The position numbers and the translations under genes are program-made. Below, in pieces: positions 1-11,941 of a DNA stretch of 64,000 bases. A model generated the notes under the pieces. The model had not been told where the DNA came from and searched no databases. It saw only the letters and a program-made list of their open reading frames with translations. The number at the start of each line of letters is the position of its first letter. The stretch's first letter is position 1. Source of the stretch: Mesostigma viride (lineage: Eukaryota > Streptophyta > Mesostigmatophyceae > Mesostigmatales > Mesostigmataceae); assembly GCA_009746045.1 (NCBI GenBank), contig RPFO01000037.1, positions 62,001-126,000 on the forward strand, read 5' to 3'.

Positions 1-555
1 GTCACTCAGGAACACCCTGAGTCGCGTCATAAACGCCGCCCAGGTGTCCCCCGCCGCATGTCGCTCACGAACAAACTTGAACAGCCGCCTCGCCGACTGC
101 CTTATGTAGGCACTAGACGCCAGGATGCGAAGCTTGTCACCGGTGTATATCTCCGTGTACAAGTTCATGTCCTCTAACATCCTCTCAGCATCCCGGGGCT
201 GCCAATTGTCCTTGATGGACTGAAACTGGCCTAGCACCGCGTACCCCTCAGCCACGTCGGTCGCTTAGGCGCCGCTTGATCTGCGGCTGGCGCGTTCTGA
301 CCGCCCTGCGATCCTTGGCTCTGATTATCTGGCACCTCAGCCTGGTCTCCCAGCGCCTGGCCGTCCCCGCGTCCATCGCGTCCACCGCGTCCATCGCGTC
401 CATCTCGTCCATCCATCCCAGCGCCGCGCCGCCGAAGCCCATAAAGCCCGCTTGTTGGTTGATAGCTCCATCACTCCATGATGGCCTCTGTTCAGATCTG
501 CTACAGCCAGCCAAGTGGCCAAGCAGCAATTAAAGCAATATAAGCTACTGAACAA
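1..555 (-). pseudogene. Gag-like retrotransposon polyprotein fragment, frame-disrupted, runs off the window
   Basis: Reading the minus strand, an open frame from about 266 to the window edge encodes a Gag-like helical segment. It includes YAVLGQFQSIKDNW, then an arginine-rich stretch (SARRLFKFVRERHAAGDTW), then AAFMTRLRVFLSD at the edge. The spacing of the Trp-Ala-Ala-Phe...Leu-Ser-Asp ending resembles the plant retrotransposon Gag domain, where a D-T-W-x-x-F motif precedes the end of the helix. A TAA stop lies just upstream (about 267-269) and the neighbouring frame carries a Gln/Asp/Gly-rich linker with repeated DAM and DGR units (231-416). A frameshift or an intron must therefore separate linker and Gag domain. 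It probably belongs to the same polyprotein as the 305-residue frame at 582-1499. Protease and reverse transcriptase would lie left of the window. The family assignment is by motif memory only. Confidence 0.45.
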
Positions 556-581
556 GAAAGGAAAGTGCCAAGTGTTACCAC

Positions 582-1499
582 TCAGGCAAGACCACCACGG
601 CTGGCCCCAGGCGCGTCCTGGTTCTCCTTGTCGCTGTCGTCGTCGCTGTCGCTCACCACAATCAGCTCTGGCACCCTGCTACCCGCTGCGCCGTCGTCGA
701 CCCGCTGTCGGCCCGCGATGACTGAATCGTCACCGTTGGTATAGTAGACAGGTGACAACCCGTCGTTGGCACCCCGCGGATTGTATCTTGGCACCTCGTG
801 GTCGCCAAGTGTCTCGTCGCCTAGCCCAGCGACACCCCCTGCTCCCACCTCAAGGTCACTATCGTACCCAAGAGGTGCAAACTCTTCCCAACGCGTCACA
901 CGAACGCGAAGGGGTTGGGGCAGTTCCTGAAAAGGAACCCTTGCTCGCTCCGGAAACCTGCCGACTCTTGCCGCGCGCTGTCCTCCGGTGATGGCTTCCG
1001 CTGTCGCCCCGACCTCTGCAAGCCGCCTGTGATGCTCCGCTCCGCGTCGTTCACGCCTAACTGGTCCCGCTGCAACACCCTCGTCGCCGATGACGCCTGC
1101 GAAAGTACGTGGTACCCGCACCCGCTGCTGTCGGTACAAACTCGTGTCGCCCTGCGCCAGCTGCCTCCGCAACCTCGCCTCGCCTTGCGCCAACTCCGCA
1201 CGCACTCGCTCAGCTACTGCTGTAATCACCGTCTGGATGCCGACCAAACCGTGAAGCTCCTGCTCGAGGTCGTCGATGCTCCGGTGCTCCGGAATGACGA
1301 TGGTTTGTACGTGCCGCAGAATTCGCTCCCAATCTTCGACCTGGTCGTCGACGAATTGCACGAAGCTGCGATTAACAGGCGGACGATCTGCAAGCAATAA
1401 AGATAGATCCCGAACGACACGACGCAATTCAGGCGAAATCGAACCCCCAGCAGACTGCCGAAACCGGAAATCCTGCTGCCGTTGTTCTTCCTGCACCAT
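582..1499 (-). CDS. Hypothetical retroelement N-terminal protein, 305 residues
   Basis: An uninterrupted 305-codon frame on the minus strand. The N-terminal half is helical and charged (LRRVVRDLSLLLADRPPVNR, then a coiled-coil-like region with LEQELHGLVG and VRAELAQGEARLRRQLAQG). The C-terminus is acidic and disordered, ending in a Ser/Asp/Glu run (SDSDDDSDKENQDAPG). It lies directly upstream of the Gag-like segment in the same orientation, so I read it as the leading part of the same retrotransposon polyprotein, separated by about 30-80 bp with a possible GT-AG intron. An independent host gene is the alternative. No catalytic motif is visible. Confidence 0.4.
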   Translation of the reverse strand: MVQEEQRQQDFRFRQSAGGSISPELRRVVRDLSLLLADRPPVNRSFVQFVDDQVEDWERILRHVQTIVIPEHRSIDDLEQELHGLVGIQTVITAVAERVRAELAQGEARLRRQLAQGDTSLYRQQRVRVPRTFAGVIGDEGVAAGPVRRERRGAEHHRRLAEVGATAEAITGGQRAARVGRFPERARVPFQELPQPLRVRVTRWEEFAPLGYDSDLEVGAGGVAGLGDETLGDHEVPRYNPRGANDGLSPVYYTNGDDSVIAGRQRVDDGAAGSRVPELIVVSDSDDDSDKENQDAPGASRGGLA

Positions 1500-2591
1500 T
1501 CACCACCGGACGAGCTCCTCGCGTCGTCAACGCTGCACACCGCAACCGGCAACGACCCTCCTGGCCGTTCCGCTGAGACTGGTTGTAATTTGAGTTAACG
1601 TTCTTCGCACACGCAATGTGAAGGATATGGTTGCAATGCAGCAATGTGTGAATATGGTTGGAAACGGAGCTTTGTTAAAATCGGATAATGTTACAGCGCT
1701 CACACACTTGAGGCTTGTACACGCGCTTGCCAAGTCAAGGCACAACACGTGAGGCGGGCTCGCAAGAGATGCCCAATTGGCACTGGTCTATTGTTTATAT
1801 ACTTGTGCACTGTGCTTGCTAGTCCTGAGCAGCCTAGGAGGCCTGCTCAGTAATAACACCCCGGTACAGTATTCACTACCTGTACAGCGCCCAGCTCCTA
1901 TACAGTAGGTCTGCCATACAGGCACAGTGACCACAGAGCACAGTCCACAGTGACTATTGCATCTGCACCTAGAAGTCTAGGACTAAGCCTGCGGTACCAA
2001 CAGACCACAGGTTAAGGTTCCTATTTCCTGCGTACGACGTATTAATCCAATACCGTCGTAGGTACAGCACCTAATTCCTGTCAGCCCAGGAATTACTGTC
2101 GACCCCATATGTCGTCGGCAAATATTCACGTCCGACTTAGAAGAACAGCCGGCTCGCGCTCGCGCGCGACCGGGAAGTCGGAACGCCATAACTTTCTTGA
2201 TACTTGTCGGAATGAACTCGTTCCGGTGCCGCTGGAATCGCAGAGATATGCCGAATCAGGATCACGCCAATGCGCTTGGCGTTAACTCTTGGGGCCAGGC
2301 CAGGTCAGGATATGCCGGCCGCCCTGGCTGGCCAAGCCGCTGGGGGCCGGCCGGCCAGATCGACCGAGGTCGGTGTCTACCTGACTGGTGCGAGTGCAAG
2401 ATGTCCTACGAATGCTATCCTACGCTGTCCGAATCTCGTCCGAAATGCAAGGCATACCCTGGTACAAAGATTCTAATGACCTATGTGTGGAAAACCCTAC
2501 GTTCAGGGCCTGGCGGAGCATCCTGCATGGTTATACCGTGTCGTTCAGCCGTGTGGCCAGCGTATACGTATATCCGTGAGCGTCCATATAG
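1500..2591. other. Non-coding stretch, possible LTR/leader of the Gag-like element
   Basis: No convincing coding frame. The stretch 1800-2120 is rich in short imperfect repeats of the type CCTGTACAG/CTATACAGTAGG and CCTGTCAGCCCAGG. Because the Gag-like frame reads leftward from 1499, this is where its 5' LTR and leader would be expected. I could not find a paired LTR or a primer-binding site, so this is only a positional inference. Confidence 0.2.
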
Positions 2592-3001
2592 TTATATACA
2601 ACGATTCCTTACGGAATCGATACTAAGCGCAGGGCCTCGGCGCCATAGGTGAGCCAGCGTGTCCGTGAGTGTCCATGCCTCGGCGCCATACGTAAGCACC
2701 GTACGGAGGACCAGGACATAGAGGAGCATGCGCTTGCAGTGCTCGCCCAGGGCCTTCGAGTGCCAGTAGGTTTTGAGCGAACGTTGCCTAGCCCAGGCCA
2801 GGCCGATGCAGATGTCCGCATCGTCGGCGGTGTCGGAGAGCATGCTCCCCAGCAGAAGCGATCATGCACAGAACGTTCGGGACCTCCGTCAATCCCGTCT
2901 AGCACTGAGCCGCGGCAGCGGCGGCCCGGTAGCCCCAAGGACCATCGCCTCAGCTGGTTATCTCCTTGATATACCGTATGTATTATGCTATACAAAAACA
3001 A
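2592..3001 (-). pseudogene. LINE reverse-transcriptase C-terminal fragment
   Basis: The minus frame at 2592-2843 reads ADDADICIGLAWARQRSLKT, then KALGEHCKRMLLYVLVLRTV and LTYGAEAWTLTDT. The combination of a loop with several Leu residues followed by L-x-Y-G-A-E-x-W-T-L is characteristic of the region just after the palm of LINE/L1-type reverse transcriptases. The adjacent frame (to 3001) has no clear continuation, so the fragment is frame-disrupted and truncated. Confidence 0.55.
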
Positions 3002-3180
3002 AGTTTCCCCGCCAAGAACCGAATACTACTACCGAGAAGTGTGCATATTACAGACTCCAGAGCGCTGCACTTATTAAGTTGTACATGCGCATAATCAACC
3101 GCCTTCGTTCATGCAGTCTGCTCTCGACCGTTACCTTGGGGAGAGTCAAACGGGCTTATACGTCCTGGGCGCAACATCGT

Positions 3181-3420
3181 TAGGGCCATCTTTGCATGTC
3201 GCGTGCCGTCTCTTTGAGGAAATTGCGCTTAGGTGTAACCTGGTGAGTTTCCCACCATCCTGATCTACGTCGACTTCATCAAGGCTTTTGATTATGTCCT
3301 CTGGGCCGCTCGATCTACGGGCTGTCCTTGCTCGATCGCGCGCTCGCGTACGTACCGGCTCCCCTGAAATTACCGTCATCCTCACGCTGTATATGAGGGG
3401 TCGACCGCCTCGGTGTGCAC
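3181..3420 (+). pseudogene. LINE reverse-transcriptase palm fragment
   Basis: Around 3258-3305 the plus strand encodes LIYVDFIKAFDYVLW, matching the conserved v-D-f-x-K-A-F-D-x-V palm motif that carries the first catalytic Asp of LINE reverse transcriptases. A stop follows within 60 bp. A neighbouring frame continues with SPEITVILTLYMRG, which resembles the next conserved block (G-V-P-x-x-I-x-x-L-x-x-L-Y). The two blocks lie in different frames, so this is a decayed copy. It points opposite to the fragment at 2592-3001. Confidence 0.5.
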
Positions 3421-3583
3421 TCAACAGTGACGGCCGGCATTACCCCGCCATGTCCACTGCATGCAGACTGGCGTCTGCATGGCAGGGGCCGGTGCGTCCT
3501 GTCATGCATGACGCAACATTAACAGTTCCTCGAACAGGAGCGGAAGCTCTTCGTGCCCCAGAAGGGGGCGGCTATCGACTACA

Positions 3584-3947
3584 ATGTCCAGAGACATGTC
3601 CTGGCTCTATGCTTTTGACGAAGTACAACAACGCCTGACTGATTATCTTGACAAGCCAATTCCAGATCCGCCTCGGCGACATCACCAGAACGCCCCGCAC
3701 CCCAGCCCCCGCACAGCCGGCAGCGCCCCATCGGCTTCCTCCCTCTGCAAGGATGACATCCGCGCAGTGCTGGAGGATCGAGCACGTGACCTGGCCGCTG
3801 GCTGAGCAGCTGACATCGCTGAACACCACGCTCAACACGGTCGAGGCACGGGTCTCCAACGTGGAAACCAAGGTCGTCCACAAGCTACAACCCCAGTTCA
3901 CGGCGCTACACACCGCGGCGCAGGCTTCGGAAACGCATGCTGCACTT
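3584..3947 (+). pseudogene. LINE ORF1-like coiled-coil protein, 5' half, cut by a CACTA insertion
   Basis: The frame starting at 3584 (MSRDMSWLYAFDEVQQRL) runs through a Pro-rich linker into DDIRAVLEDRARDLAAG, then stops. The next frame carries on with coiled-coil heptads (AEQLTSLNTTLNTVEARVSN, VETKVVHKLQPQF) up to 3947. The sequence resumes at 18310 beyond the 14.4-kb insertion with more heptads and an RRM-like C-terminus. Coiled coil plus RRM-like domain is the layout of L1-type ORF1 RNA-binding proteins. There is one frameshift near 3805. The two halves flank the CACTA element exactly at its ends, which supports one ancestral ORF. Confidence 0.5.
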
Positions 3948-4225
3948 CACTATACTTTTCGTCCGAGGGTGGTAAAAAGGATCCGAGGCGTAAATTACCA
4001 GGTGGTAAGTTACGCCTCGGATCCTTCTTACTATATACATCTCGCCTACGATCCTACGCAGTATAAGTTACCGCTAAGATCCTACCTACGATCCCACGCG
4101 GTAAGATTACGAGGTGGTAAGATTACGAGGTGGTAAGATTACGAGGTGGTAAGATACGAGGTGGTAAGATACGAGGTGGTAAGATACGTACGGTAATTTA
4201 CCACCTGGTAGTTTACGATCCCGGT
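3948..4225 (+). repeat. Left terminal inverted repeat and subterminal repeats of the CACTA-like element
   Basis: The CACTA end is followed by repeated GAGGTGGTAAGAT(T)AC units, at least six between 4100 and 4195, and by GATCC-containing relatives such as CCTCGGATCC and CCTACGATCC. In CACTA elements such subterminal arrays bind the element-encoded protein during transposition. That role is family knowledge and is not shown here. Confidence 0.6.
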
Positions 4226-4629
4226 ACTCGGTCCCGTAGGTTACGACGTCGTATGCTTCTCGCGTACACTACCGGTACTACACTATCATGTCGCTATGTC
4301 GTTCTGAATTGCAGTACGCATGTCACCGGAATTGCAGTACGCATGTCACTTAGAATTTCACTGAAGGAATTTCACTTATCATTTCGGTCAACCTAACCCC
4401 TAACACCCATTTACCCGGAAAAAAAAAAATGAATGGCATTTGCAGCAAGGCTCATGCAAGACAAGTTTCTATTTCATAAACCATTTCATTATTACATGCA
4501 GGATTACATGTCATGCACAAAAATCTAACGGCTTCACAGAAATAGCATATATCAAGTCTTCTGACGACAATATCAAGTCAATATCAAAGTCGTGGCTTCT
4601 CTTCGTGGCTTGAAATACTGTTTCCATGC

Positions 4630-4907
4630 AGTGCTTAGGACAGCTCCGGGGATGTCGGCACCGCACAGAAGCTCCATCCGGGAGCAAGTGCGCCGGGGGA
4701 AGATGTTGTACATCCAGAGCTCGATATGTGCGGGAAGCCGTCGTGTTGGAAACCGAGGTGTCTGCACAGAATTCCGCGCGCAGGCAGCTTGTGCCTTTAC
4801 GGGGGAAGACCTGCGACACAAAAACCGTGTCCGGACAATGCAATACGGAGAAATGGCAACGGCAGATGGAGTCGGCTAAGGCCGCTTGTAAGGAAAGTGA
4901 TTTTTAA
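4630..4907 (+). CDS. Terminal exon of an unrecognised gene inside the CACTA-like element
   Basis: A splice-acceptor-like TTTCCATGCAG precedes position 4630. The frame then runs about 92 codons: a Cys-rich start (CLGQLRGCRHRTEAPSGSKC) followed by a helical charged segment (REAVVLETEVSAQNSARRQL) and KWQRQMESAKAACKESDF, ending at the TAA at 4905-4907. An AATAAA polyadenylation-type hexamer follows at about 4914. The composition looks coding. I do not recognise the family and could not find upstream exons, because the preceding sequence is the transposon subterminal region. It may be a captured gene fragment. Confidence 0.35.
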
Positions 4908-4967
4908 TGCACGAATAAATGTATAATGCATGCTACATCGCCATCGCTTGGGCGGTGAAAAGACAAG

Positions 4968-5212
4968 GACCAACCACATGCCCCCACCTACCCTTCGTGC
5001 ATCCCGCCCTTGACGAGGCACAACCATGTGCCCCCACCTACCCTTTGTGCGTCCCTCCCTTGACAAGAAACAAGCACGTGCACCTATCTAACCTTTGTGC
5101 ATCCCTTCCTTGGCAAGGAACAACAAGCACACCCACCCACCTACTCCACATGCATCCCTCCCTTGACAAGGAACAAGCACGATCACCCAGCTACCCACTA
5201 GCACGGCAGCAA
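4968..5212. repeat. Minisatellite, ~50-bp unit (short array)
   Basis: About five imperfect units containing CCCTTGACAAGGAACAAGC and GTGCACCCACCTACC. The unit is the same as in the much longer array at 30640-31910, so the two arrays share an origin although they sit about 26 kb apart. Confidence 0.75.
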
Positions 5213-5429
5213 GGCAGACCTTACAATGGCAAGTGATGTTTATCGGTAGAAACTGTTAGACAACTAGCAAACGAGCCAGCCGGTGAAGAGCAAGGCACGC
5301 ATGCAAGGAATTTGTCGTTGCCTATGTCTACGCTTGTGTTTGTCACTGCAGTTGAAATCTGCATTTGCATCAGCAGGCCCGATCGAACCCCATGTCGCCA
5401 CCCGCATTTCCACTTATACTTCACGGCCC
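5213..5429. other. Spacer without recognised features
   Basis: No credible coding frame or repeat. It links the two tandem arrays. Confidence 0.4.
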
Positions 5430-5830
5430 CATATTCTTCTCTTGTGCCTGCCTTTGCCCTAACTGTTACCCTAGCATCTGCCCTTGCCCCTATCTTTGAT
5501 CCCCAGTGTTTGCCGTTGCCCTCATCCTTCCCCTAGTGCCTGCCCTTGTCTTCATCTTTTCCCTTGTGCCTGCCCTTGCCCTTGTCCGTTCCCTCGTGCT
5601 TGACTTGTCCTAATCTCTTTCCCTTGCGCCTGCCCTTGCCCTTATCCGCTTCCCTTGTGCCTGCCCCTGCCCTTGTCATTTCCCTTGAGCCTGCCCTTTT
5701 GGCAAGCACAAGTGCCTTTGTCCTTTCCTTGGCCTTGTGCTTGCTCTTCCAATTTCCCTTTCCTTTGCTCGTGCGGTTGCCTTTGCTCTTACCCGGGTGC
5801 TTGCCCTTGCCGTTTGCAAGCTGCATTCTT
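5430..5830. repeat. Pyrimidine-rich imperfect minisatellite
   Basis: Degenerate tandem units of CCCTTGTGCCTGCCCTTG and TTGCCCTTATCC type cover about 400 bp. Open frames on both strands here come from the stop-poor unit and not from selection. Confidence 0.7.
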
Positions 5831-6540
5831 GTCTTAGCAAGCTAGCAAGTGCAAACTGGCACTGAGCCAGATGTGCAAGCAAAGCAGCCAGTGTAAATAA
5901 GGATGGACGGGAACAGTAGAAAGCTAGGGGTGGCAACGGTGCTAGAGCTCATGGCAACAAGGTGGTCCCATTCTTGCTGCATTGGGTGCGTTGCGTGGGT
6001 GGGATATTGCGATAGGGGGACATTCTTGCCTTGGTTGTGTTTTCACATGCACCCGGTGCTTGAATTTATGCGTGCAAGGGTGGCTGGTATCCCAACCAAC
6101 AGCCCAAGAGGAAAAAGAGTGCTTAGAAAGCAAGAATGACTTTATGTTGGTAATAGCAGTGGTGGCGGCAGCAAAAACTGTTGTTGTAGATGCAAGCTAC
6201 AACACTGCTGATGGTTTCTCACACTAATGTGGATCATGATAATGCATGCCACTTAACGGGACCATATAAACCACAACAAGAATAAATCGTGAGAGCAAAA
6301 GAAAGAGGAGTACAAAATGGCCGGCTTACCTAGCTACAGCAAAAAAATTGCATGAAAAACAAGATAACTCACCTTTTTCGCAGCAGTGACCATATCAGAC
6401 AGCTCACAAAAACGTGTTGATCCTTGAAACTTCCTGCTTGAAGGCAGCCACCAACGGTCTGGATTTTTCACCCCAGTCCTTCTCAACAGCCAAGGGAAAG
6501 GGAAAGAGAGAGGAGGGGTGCGGGAGGGACAAGAGAGCGG
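5831..6540. other. Non-coding interval
   Basis: No supported gene. Short open frames lack splice context and resemble nothing I know. Confidence 0.4.
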
Positions 6541-6549
6541 GGGGTGGGA

Positions 6550-7333
<784 letters not shown>

Positions 7334-7456
7334 GAGAAGTGCGGGTGGGGGTGGGAGAGGTGGGATGGAAGATTCACTACGTTAGCAGGCGACTAAACTG
7401 CTACAATGACACAAAACCACGGAGCTAGGCCCTTAACACGTCGTTCGTCACTGCAC

Positions 7457-9145
7457 CTATTCTTAGGACTGAGTTCAACTCAGTCCTATTCTTAGGACTG
7501 AGTTTTTGGGTTTCGTAGAAAATTCGCCCAAGTCGGAATGTTTGTCCAAAACATTCCCTCAAAATTTATTCAAATACTACGTGAAATGACCTTTCTTAGA
7601 CATATTTTTGCGATTTTTTTGGATTTTGTTTGGGCGGCTAAATGTACGGTCAAAGTACAGGTGGTAAGGGTACTTTTTCACGTGAAACGTGAGTTCCGGA
7701 AATGCACGACCTAGCCATGGCGGCTTGCGCCCATGCATGCAGTTTACGTTTGCGGACGATTTAGCTGGTAAAACCCAGGAAATAGATTTTATATGTCCTA
7801 AAGATGACACAAACCAATTTTTAGCTCCCGGGGATGCGATTTACCAGGTGTCGGCACTGCTCTTGCTGGAAAAAACTGCGACCAGGCAGGTTGACGGAAT
7901 TGATGACTAAATTTACTTTACGGTGCAGTTCCAAGGGTTTATATGCTTCTTTCTACTTATTATCATGCATGTGTGTAGAATTAAGTCAGTGGAAGTAAAG
8001 ATTTGATGATTTCGACCACTCTGTCATGTCATGGTTTGTGTGCCGCAAGTGTCACTTTTGCGGGCACCGCCTGGGCCAAGATAACGCCATCCGTGCACGG
8101 TAAAGCTGAAATATCGTCACCTCATCGTTTTGTTATGTTCTTACATGAGTTTGAGCTTGCAAGGCGCTGTCAGTTTCGAATCTTGATGCGCTTTCTTGAC
8201 CGTTGCCTGCCCCTCTCTAACCCCCCCATTTTTTATGATGTTACCAGGCATTTGCCTTACCCTAGTGTACTTTTGCAGTTTTTTAGGCGCTGTATGGGTT
8301 TAAATACCTTCATAGATGTTAGTTATTCTTTTGCTACGTTCATACTGCGTGATTGTATGGCCACGGGCTGCATCCAGCGTGCTTTCAAGCTTATACGGGT
8401 GAGTGAAGAATCTTGGTGATAAACCACTGTCATCATGTGCCAGCAAGTATGTTGGCCATGCCATGGCAAGGCAAAACAGTGTTAGCCATCTCTATTCTTG
8501 TTAAAAACAATTGAAATATGCTTAACCTACCCATTATGTTGGTGGTTAAGGCTCATAATAAAACCCTTTGTAGGTAGGTATCAATGCCCATTCCCTACGT
8601 GCGTGCATAGGCTCTCACACATATACTAAGGTATAATATAACTGCAATATGATGATGCAAGTATGTTTTCCTGTTATGCTAGAAGGGAAATGAGTTGATT
8701 GGCATGGTTGGTTGCCACGGTGGTGTGTAGTATGACCGCACTTACATGCTTGCACATTGCTAGCAACCTCGAAACCCATTCTTAGGGCTGGTGGTTTTTG
8801 GTGAGTTTCAGGTAGAGGCTGTGGCCAAATTGAGCCCAGTTTTTTGCCATGTTTCAAGAACTATATTGTTTACACGCCTATATTTTTTCAACATGCATAT
8901 GGATTTTATTGAATTTTCCCAACTCGTCCTTCCACAGAAAATTGCCAAATCGCGAGCATGGGTTGACACCCTTGTAAAATTTTACATGATTTGGTCAACA
9001 TATGATTTTTTAGGCATATGCCCAAGCATTAGCATGATATTGAGTGCTCTGATGCATATCAAACATATGGGGTACCCCCCTACCCTTACCGCTACATGAT
9101 CTCAAAGTTGGCATACTCAGTCCTATTTTTAGGACTGAGTTTTGA
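7457..9145 (+). mobile_element. Non-autonomous element with AACTCAGTCCTA palindromic ends
   Basis: The left boundary carries the palindrome AACTCAGTCCTA...TAGGACTGAGTT (about 7477-7504, partly duplicated). The right boundary carries the near-identical palindrome at 9115-9142. The interior contains the conserved module also found at 14590, 33920 and (inverted) 37650. The region 8640-9145 matches 63545-64000 in the opposite orientation. No transposase is visible. The exact ends and target duplication are not resolved because the ends are themselves palindromic. Confidence 0.5.
7689..7910 (+). CDS. Conserved module frame, copy 1 (73 residues, unrecognised)
   Basis: The frame reads SGNARPSHGGLRPCMQFTFA, then KTQEIDFICPKDDTNQFLAP, then GDAIYQVSALLLLEKTATRQ. 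The copy at 33900-34136 keeps the same frame with conservative changes (TFADEFPGQTQEIELIRPK, DQFLARGDAIYHV). Two of the other copies are broken by stops. Retention of an open frame between diverged copies suggests a former protein-coding exon carried by these elements. I do not recognise the family. Confidence 0.35.
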   Translation: MSSGNARPSHGGLRPCMQFTFADDLAGKTQEIDFICPKDDTNQFLAPGDAIYQVSALLLLEKTATRQVDGIDD

Positions 9146-9835
9146 CGTACGACGTGTTAACTCCATCAGATCAGAGTGAAAACCCATGTTGAAACTGGGA
9201 CAAATGCCATTAGAATGTTACTATGACCGTGGCTAGTAATCGTGAATTGACACCCAGGTTGTGACTTCAACGATTGGAGGCAACCTTGCCAAGTCTCCCA
9301 AATGCAGTCGGCTAGACAAGCTTCACAAAAAACGCAGCAAACATGTTAACGTTGCTAATATTCCAACGACGCGCATCCGCAGTCCGGCTGCCAATGAAGT
9401 CTTCTTGGTCGCCAGCTGTGCACAGAGGAGTAACCGCTAGAGACGCCACTGAATTTGCGAACAACTCATTACAATTACAAAGCGCAGGAAGCAGATGGCT
9501 ATGCATCAACAATTACTTCCGCTCGCCCTCGTATTTAGCCAGGTCTATCTGCCCAAACTGGGTTAATGTTTTGCGATCGGTGAAATTGGCACTCTAGTGA
9601 CTTACTTTCCCAGAAAGTGTCCATTCACACGACAACCGACTCACGCTCACACGTCGTGAGGAGTTGCCGATAGGATAAACGGCCACAGACTGTTTCTCGG
9701 TTCTCTTGTTCCGTTGGTCGTGCCGCTAGCGTGCCAGCCGCTCCAGTCCCTAAAATTCAAATTCTAGTTGTTCGAGAAAACGTTGTCGGCACGGCGACGG
9801 CACGATGCCGGGCCGGGCTGCATGGGCCATGGAGG
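9146..9835. other. Non-coding interval between element and 86-bp array
   Basis: No supported gene. A short open frame at 9343-9597 has no splice or homology support. Confidence 0.4.
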
Positions 9836-9837
9836 GG

Positions 9838-10255
9838 GGTGATACACAAATACCGTACAGGTGGTACACAACTGCCGCCAGTACAACAGCGGGTCGCTGC
9901 GTACCTGCCGTGGGAAGGAGGGGGGTGGTACACAAATACCGTACAGGTGGTACACAACTGCCGCCAGTATAACAGCGGGTCGCTGCGTACCTGCCGTGGG
10001 AAGGAGGGGGGTGGTACACAAATACCGTACAGGTGGTACACAACTGCCGCCAGTATAACAGCGGGTCGCTGCGTACCTGCCGTGGGAAGGAGGGGGTGGT
10101 ACACAAATACCGTACAGGTGGTACACAACTGCCGCCAGTATAACAGCGAGTCGCTGCGTACCTGCCGTGGGAAGGAGGGGGGTGGTACACAAATACCGTA
10201 CAGGTGGTACACAACTGCAGACAGGACAACAGCGGGTCCTGCCGTGGGGAGTTAG
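9838..10255. repeat. Tandem repeat, 86-bp unit, five copies
   Basis: Units contain GGTACACAAATACCGTACAG, GGTGGTACACAACTGCCGCC and CTGCCGTGGGAAGGAGGGG. The period is 85-86 bp (unit starts near 9843, 9929, 10015, 10100 and 10186). Because 86 is not a multiple of three, the reading frame shifts from unit to unit, so overlapping open frames are not evidence for a protein. Confidence 0.9.
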
Positions 10256-10830
10256 CCAACATCTAAACTCTTCTCTTAATCAAAAATCTATATTACCAAT
10301 AGCCGCCGCCTATCAAACAGATCCTATTCATCACGCGCGTCAACGCCCCGTCATCGCCCCGTGATCGCCATGCCGAGGGCCAACTTCTTAACTCTTTATT
10401 CGGAGTAGTAGTCAACGACCTATATTGCCAATAGCCGCCGCATATAAAAAAGGTCGTATTCATGACGCCCGTCGAGGGCGTTGACGGTGACGCCGTCACC
10501 GTCATCGCCCTCGACGGGCCAACATCTAAACTCTTCTCTTAATCAACAAACTATATTACCAATAGCCGCCGCCTATCAAACAGATCCTATTCATCACGCG
10601 CGTCAACGCCCCGTCAACGCCCCGTCATCGCCCCGTCATCGCCCCGTCATCGCCCCGTCATCGCCCCGTCATCGCCATGCCGAGGGCCAACCTCTTAACT
10701 CTTTATAGCGAGTAATAGTAAACGACCTATATTGCCAATAGCTGCCGCCTATCAAACAGGTCCTTTCCATCACGCCCGTCGAGAGCGATGACGGTGACGG
10801 CCGTCACCGTCATCGCCCTGCCGGCATTGC
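10256..10830. repeat. 262-bp tandem duplication with internal 12-bp array and palindromes
   Basis: Two copies start with CCAACATCTAAACTCTTCTC at 10256 and 10518. Each contains TATATTGCCAATAGC(C/T)GCCGC and a CCCGTCATCG(C) run, expanded in copy 2 (10608-10670). Long imperfect palindromes centred near 10492 and 10800 (CGTCGAGGGCG...CGCCCTCGACG type) could form hairpins. Confidence 0.8.
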
Positions 10831-11538
10831 CATACAAGAAGCTCTCGATCCTAGGTATGGACTACCTCGGGTATCATCATCGTAATTGCTAGCATCGAGA
10901 TCATTCATACCTACCGACGATGGCCAGCTGCAAAAGAAAAATGTCGACCAACAGACAGGACCTATCGCCGGGAACCCTCAAGGCAATAAGGGCGAGACAG
11001 GCTTAATTTCACCGTTAAGTAAAGTTGTCCACATCGTGCTAAGGAATTTGTGCTAATCTATGAGTACCTATATGGACACTTTGTCGCATTTTTTACATGG
11101 CAAATAAGCGATGTATGTGTCATGTAGGCTGCCATTGGTGCATGCATGCATGGGCCAGCAATGATGGTCAGAGGTACATTGTGCCTATGAGATAACCATC
11201 GATTTGTTGATCAGCAAGTGATTCATTACGTGAGACAACAATATGTTTGGGGGCTAAGCTTCTTACATTGGTCACATGGCCCGCCATAATTGTTTTCTTA
11301 TGTGTTTAAGGTTAGGGCTCTGTTCATGACTGAACGTCATGAACGCGCTCTATTCATGACATTGATTAATTAATTGATTTTAATTAGTCTCATGTCCATG
11401 TTGGGGGACCGGGATCTCTGAATTCCCCAAAGAAGATATAGTGGAAGTCCCCCAATTAAGACGTCAATATCCGTCAAGACGTCAATAACTACATGTATGT
11501 CCACAGCTCAGCTAGTAGTCTAAAATATGGGCCTCGAG
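10831..11538. other. Non-coding interval
   Basis: AT-richer spacer with no supported gene or repeat. Confidence 0.4.
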
Positions 11539-11808
11539 CTAATCTTGCACGCAAGCAATGCCTATCATCAAGGATGAATTAATGCCTTTCAACAAGGAGA
11601 CAATCATGCTTGTTAAATTTCCTAGGACCCACAACTGGGGGGTCGTAGTCTTTGACAATGTCCGCCTGCTGGGCAACGCTACTAATCCTACATATCCGAG
11701 GTCCCATGTATGAATAAGAGGGGTTGAGCGGATGACGCCAACAGTGTCTGTGCTCTGCATGTCAGCTAAAATCATATCGCGGAGACAAACATATGGCGGT
11801 ATGTCCAA
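11539..11808 (-). repeat. Dispersed repeat fragment with a coding-like frame
   Basis: The minus frame contains VGVIRSTPLIHTWDLGYV and TPQLWVLGNLTSMIVSLLKG, ending IACVQD. A related sequence on the plus strand at about 51105-51275 encodes IPQLWVLGNRKSMAGIACVQ. The shared block marks a dispersed family, possibly retroelement-derived. I cannot name it. Confidence 0.4.
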
Positions 11809-11941
11809 TGTTGGCCACTGCGTCGCCTAACAGGTTCTTACATGGTCGGCAAGGGCCTGACCATGTAAGAAGATATCTCCCTGGCTGGCCAGTCCACAAG
11901 GAACCAGCAGGGACCTCATCTGAATCAACCTGATTTATTAA

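Noticed and set aside
9731-10262. Overlapping frames of about 140-174 codons on both strands
   Set aside because: The 86-bp period shifts frame every unit, so a conserved protein repeat is not possible.
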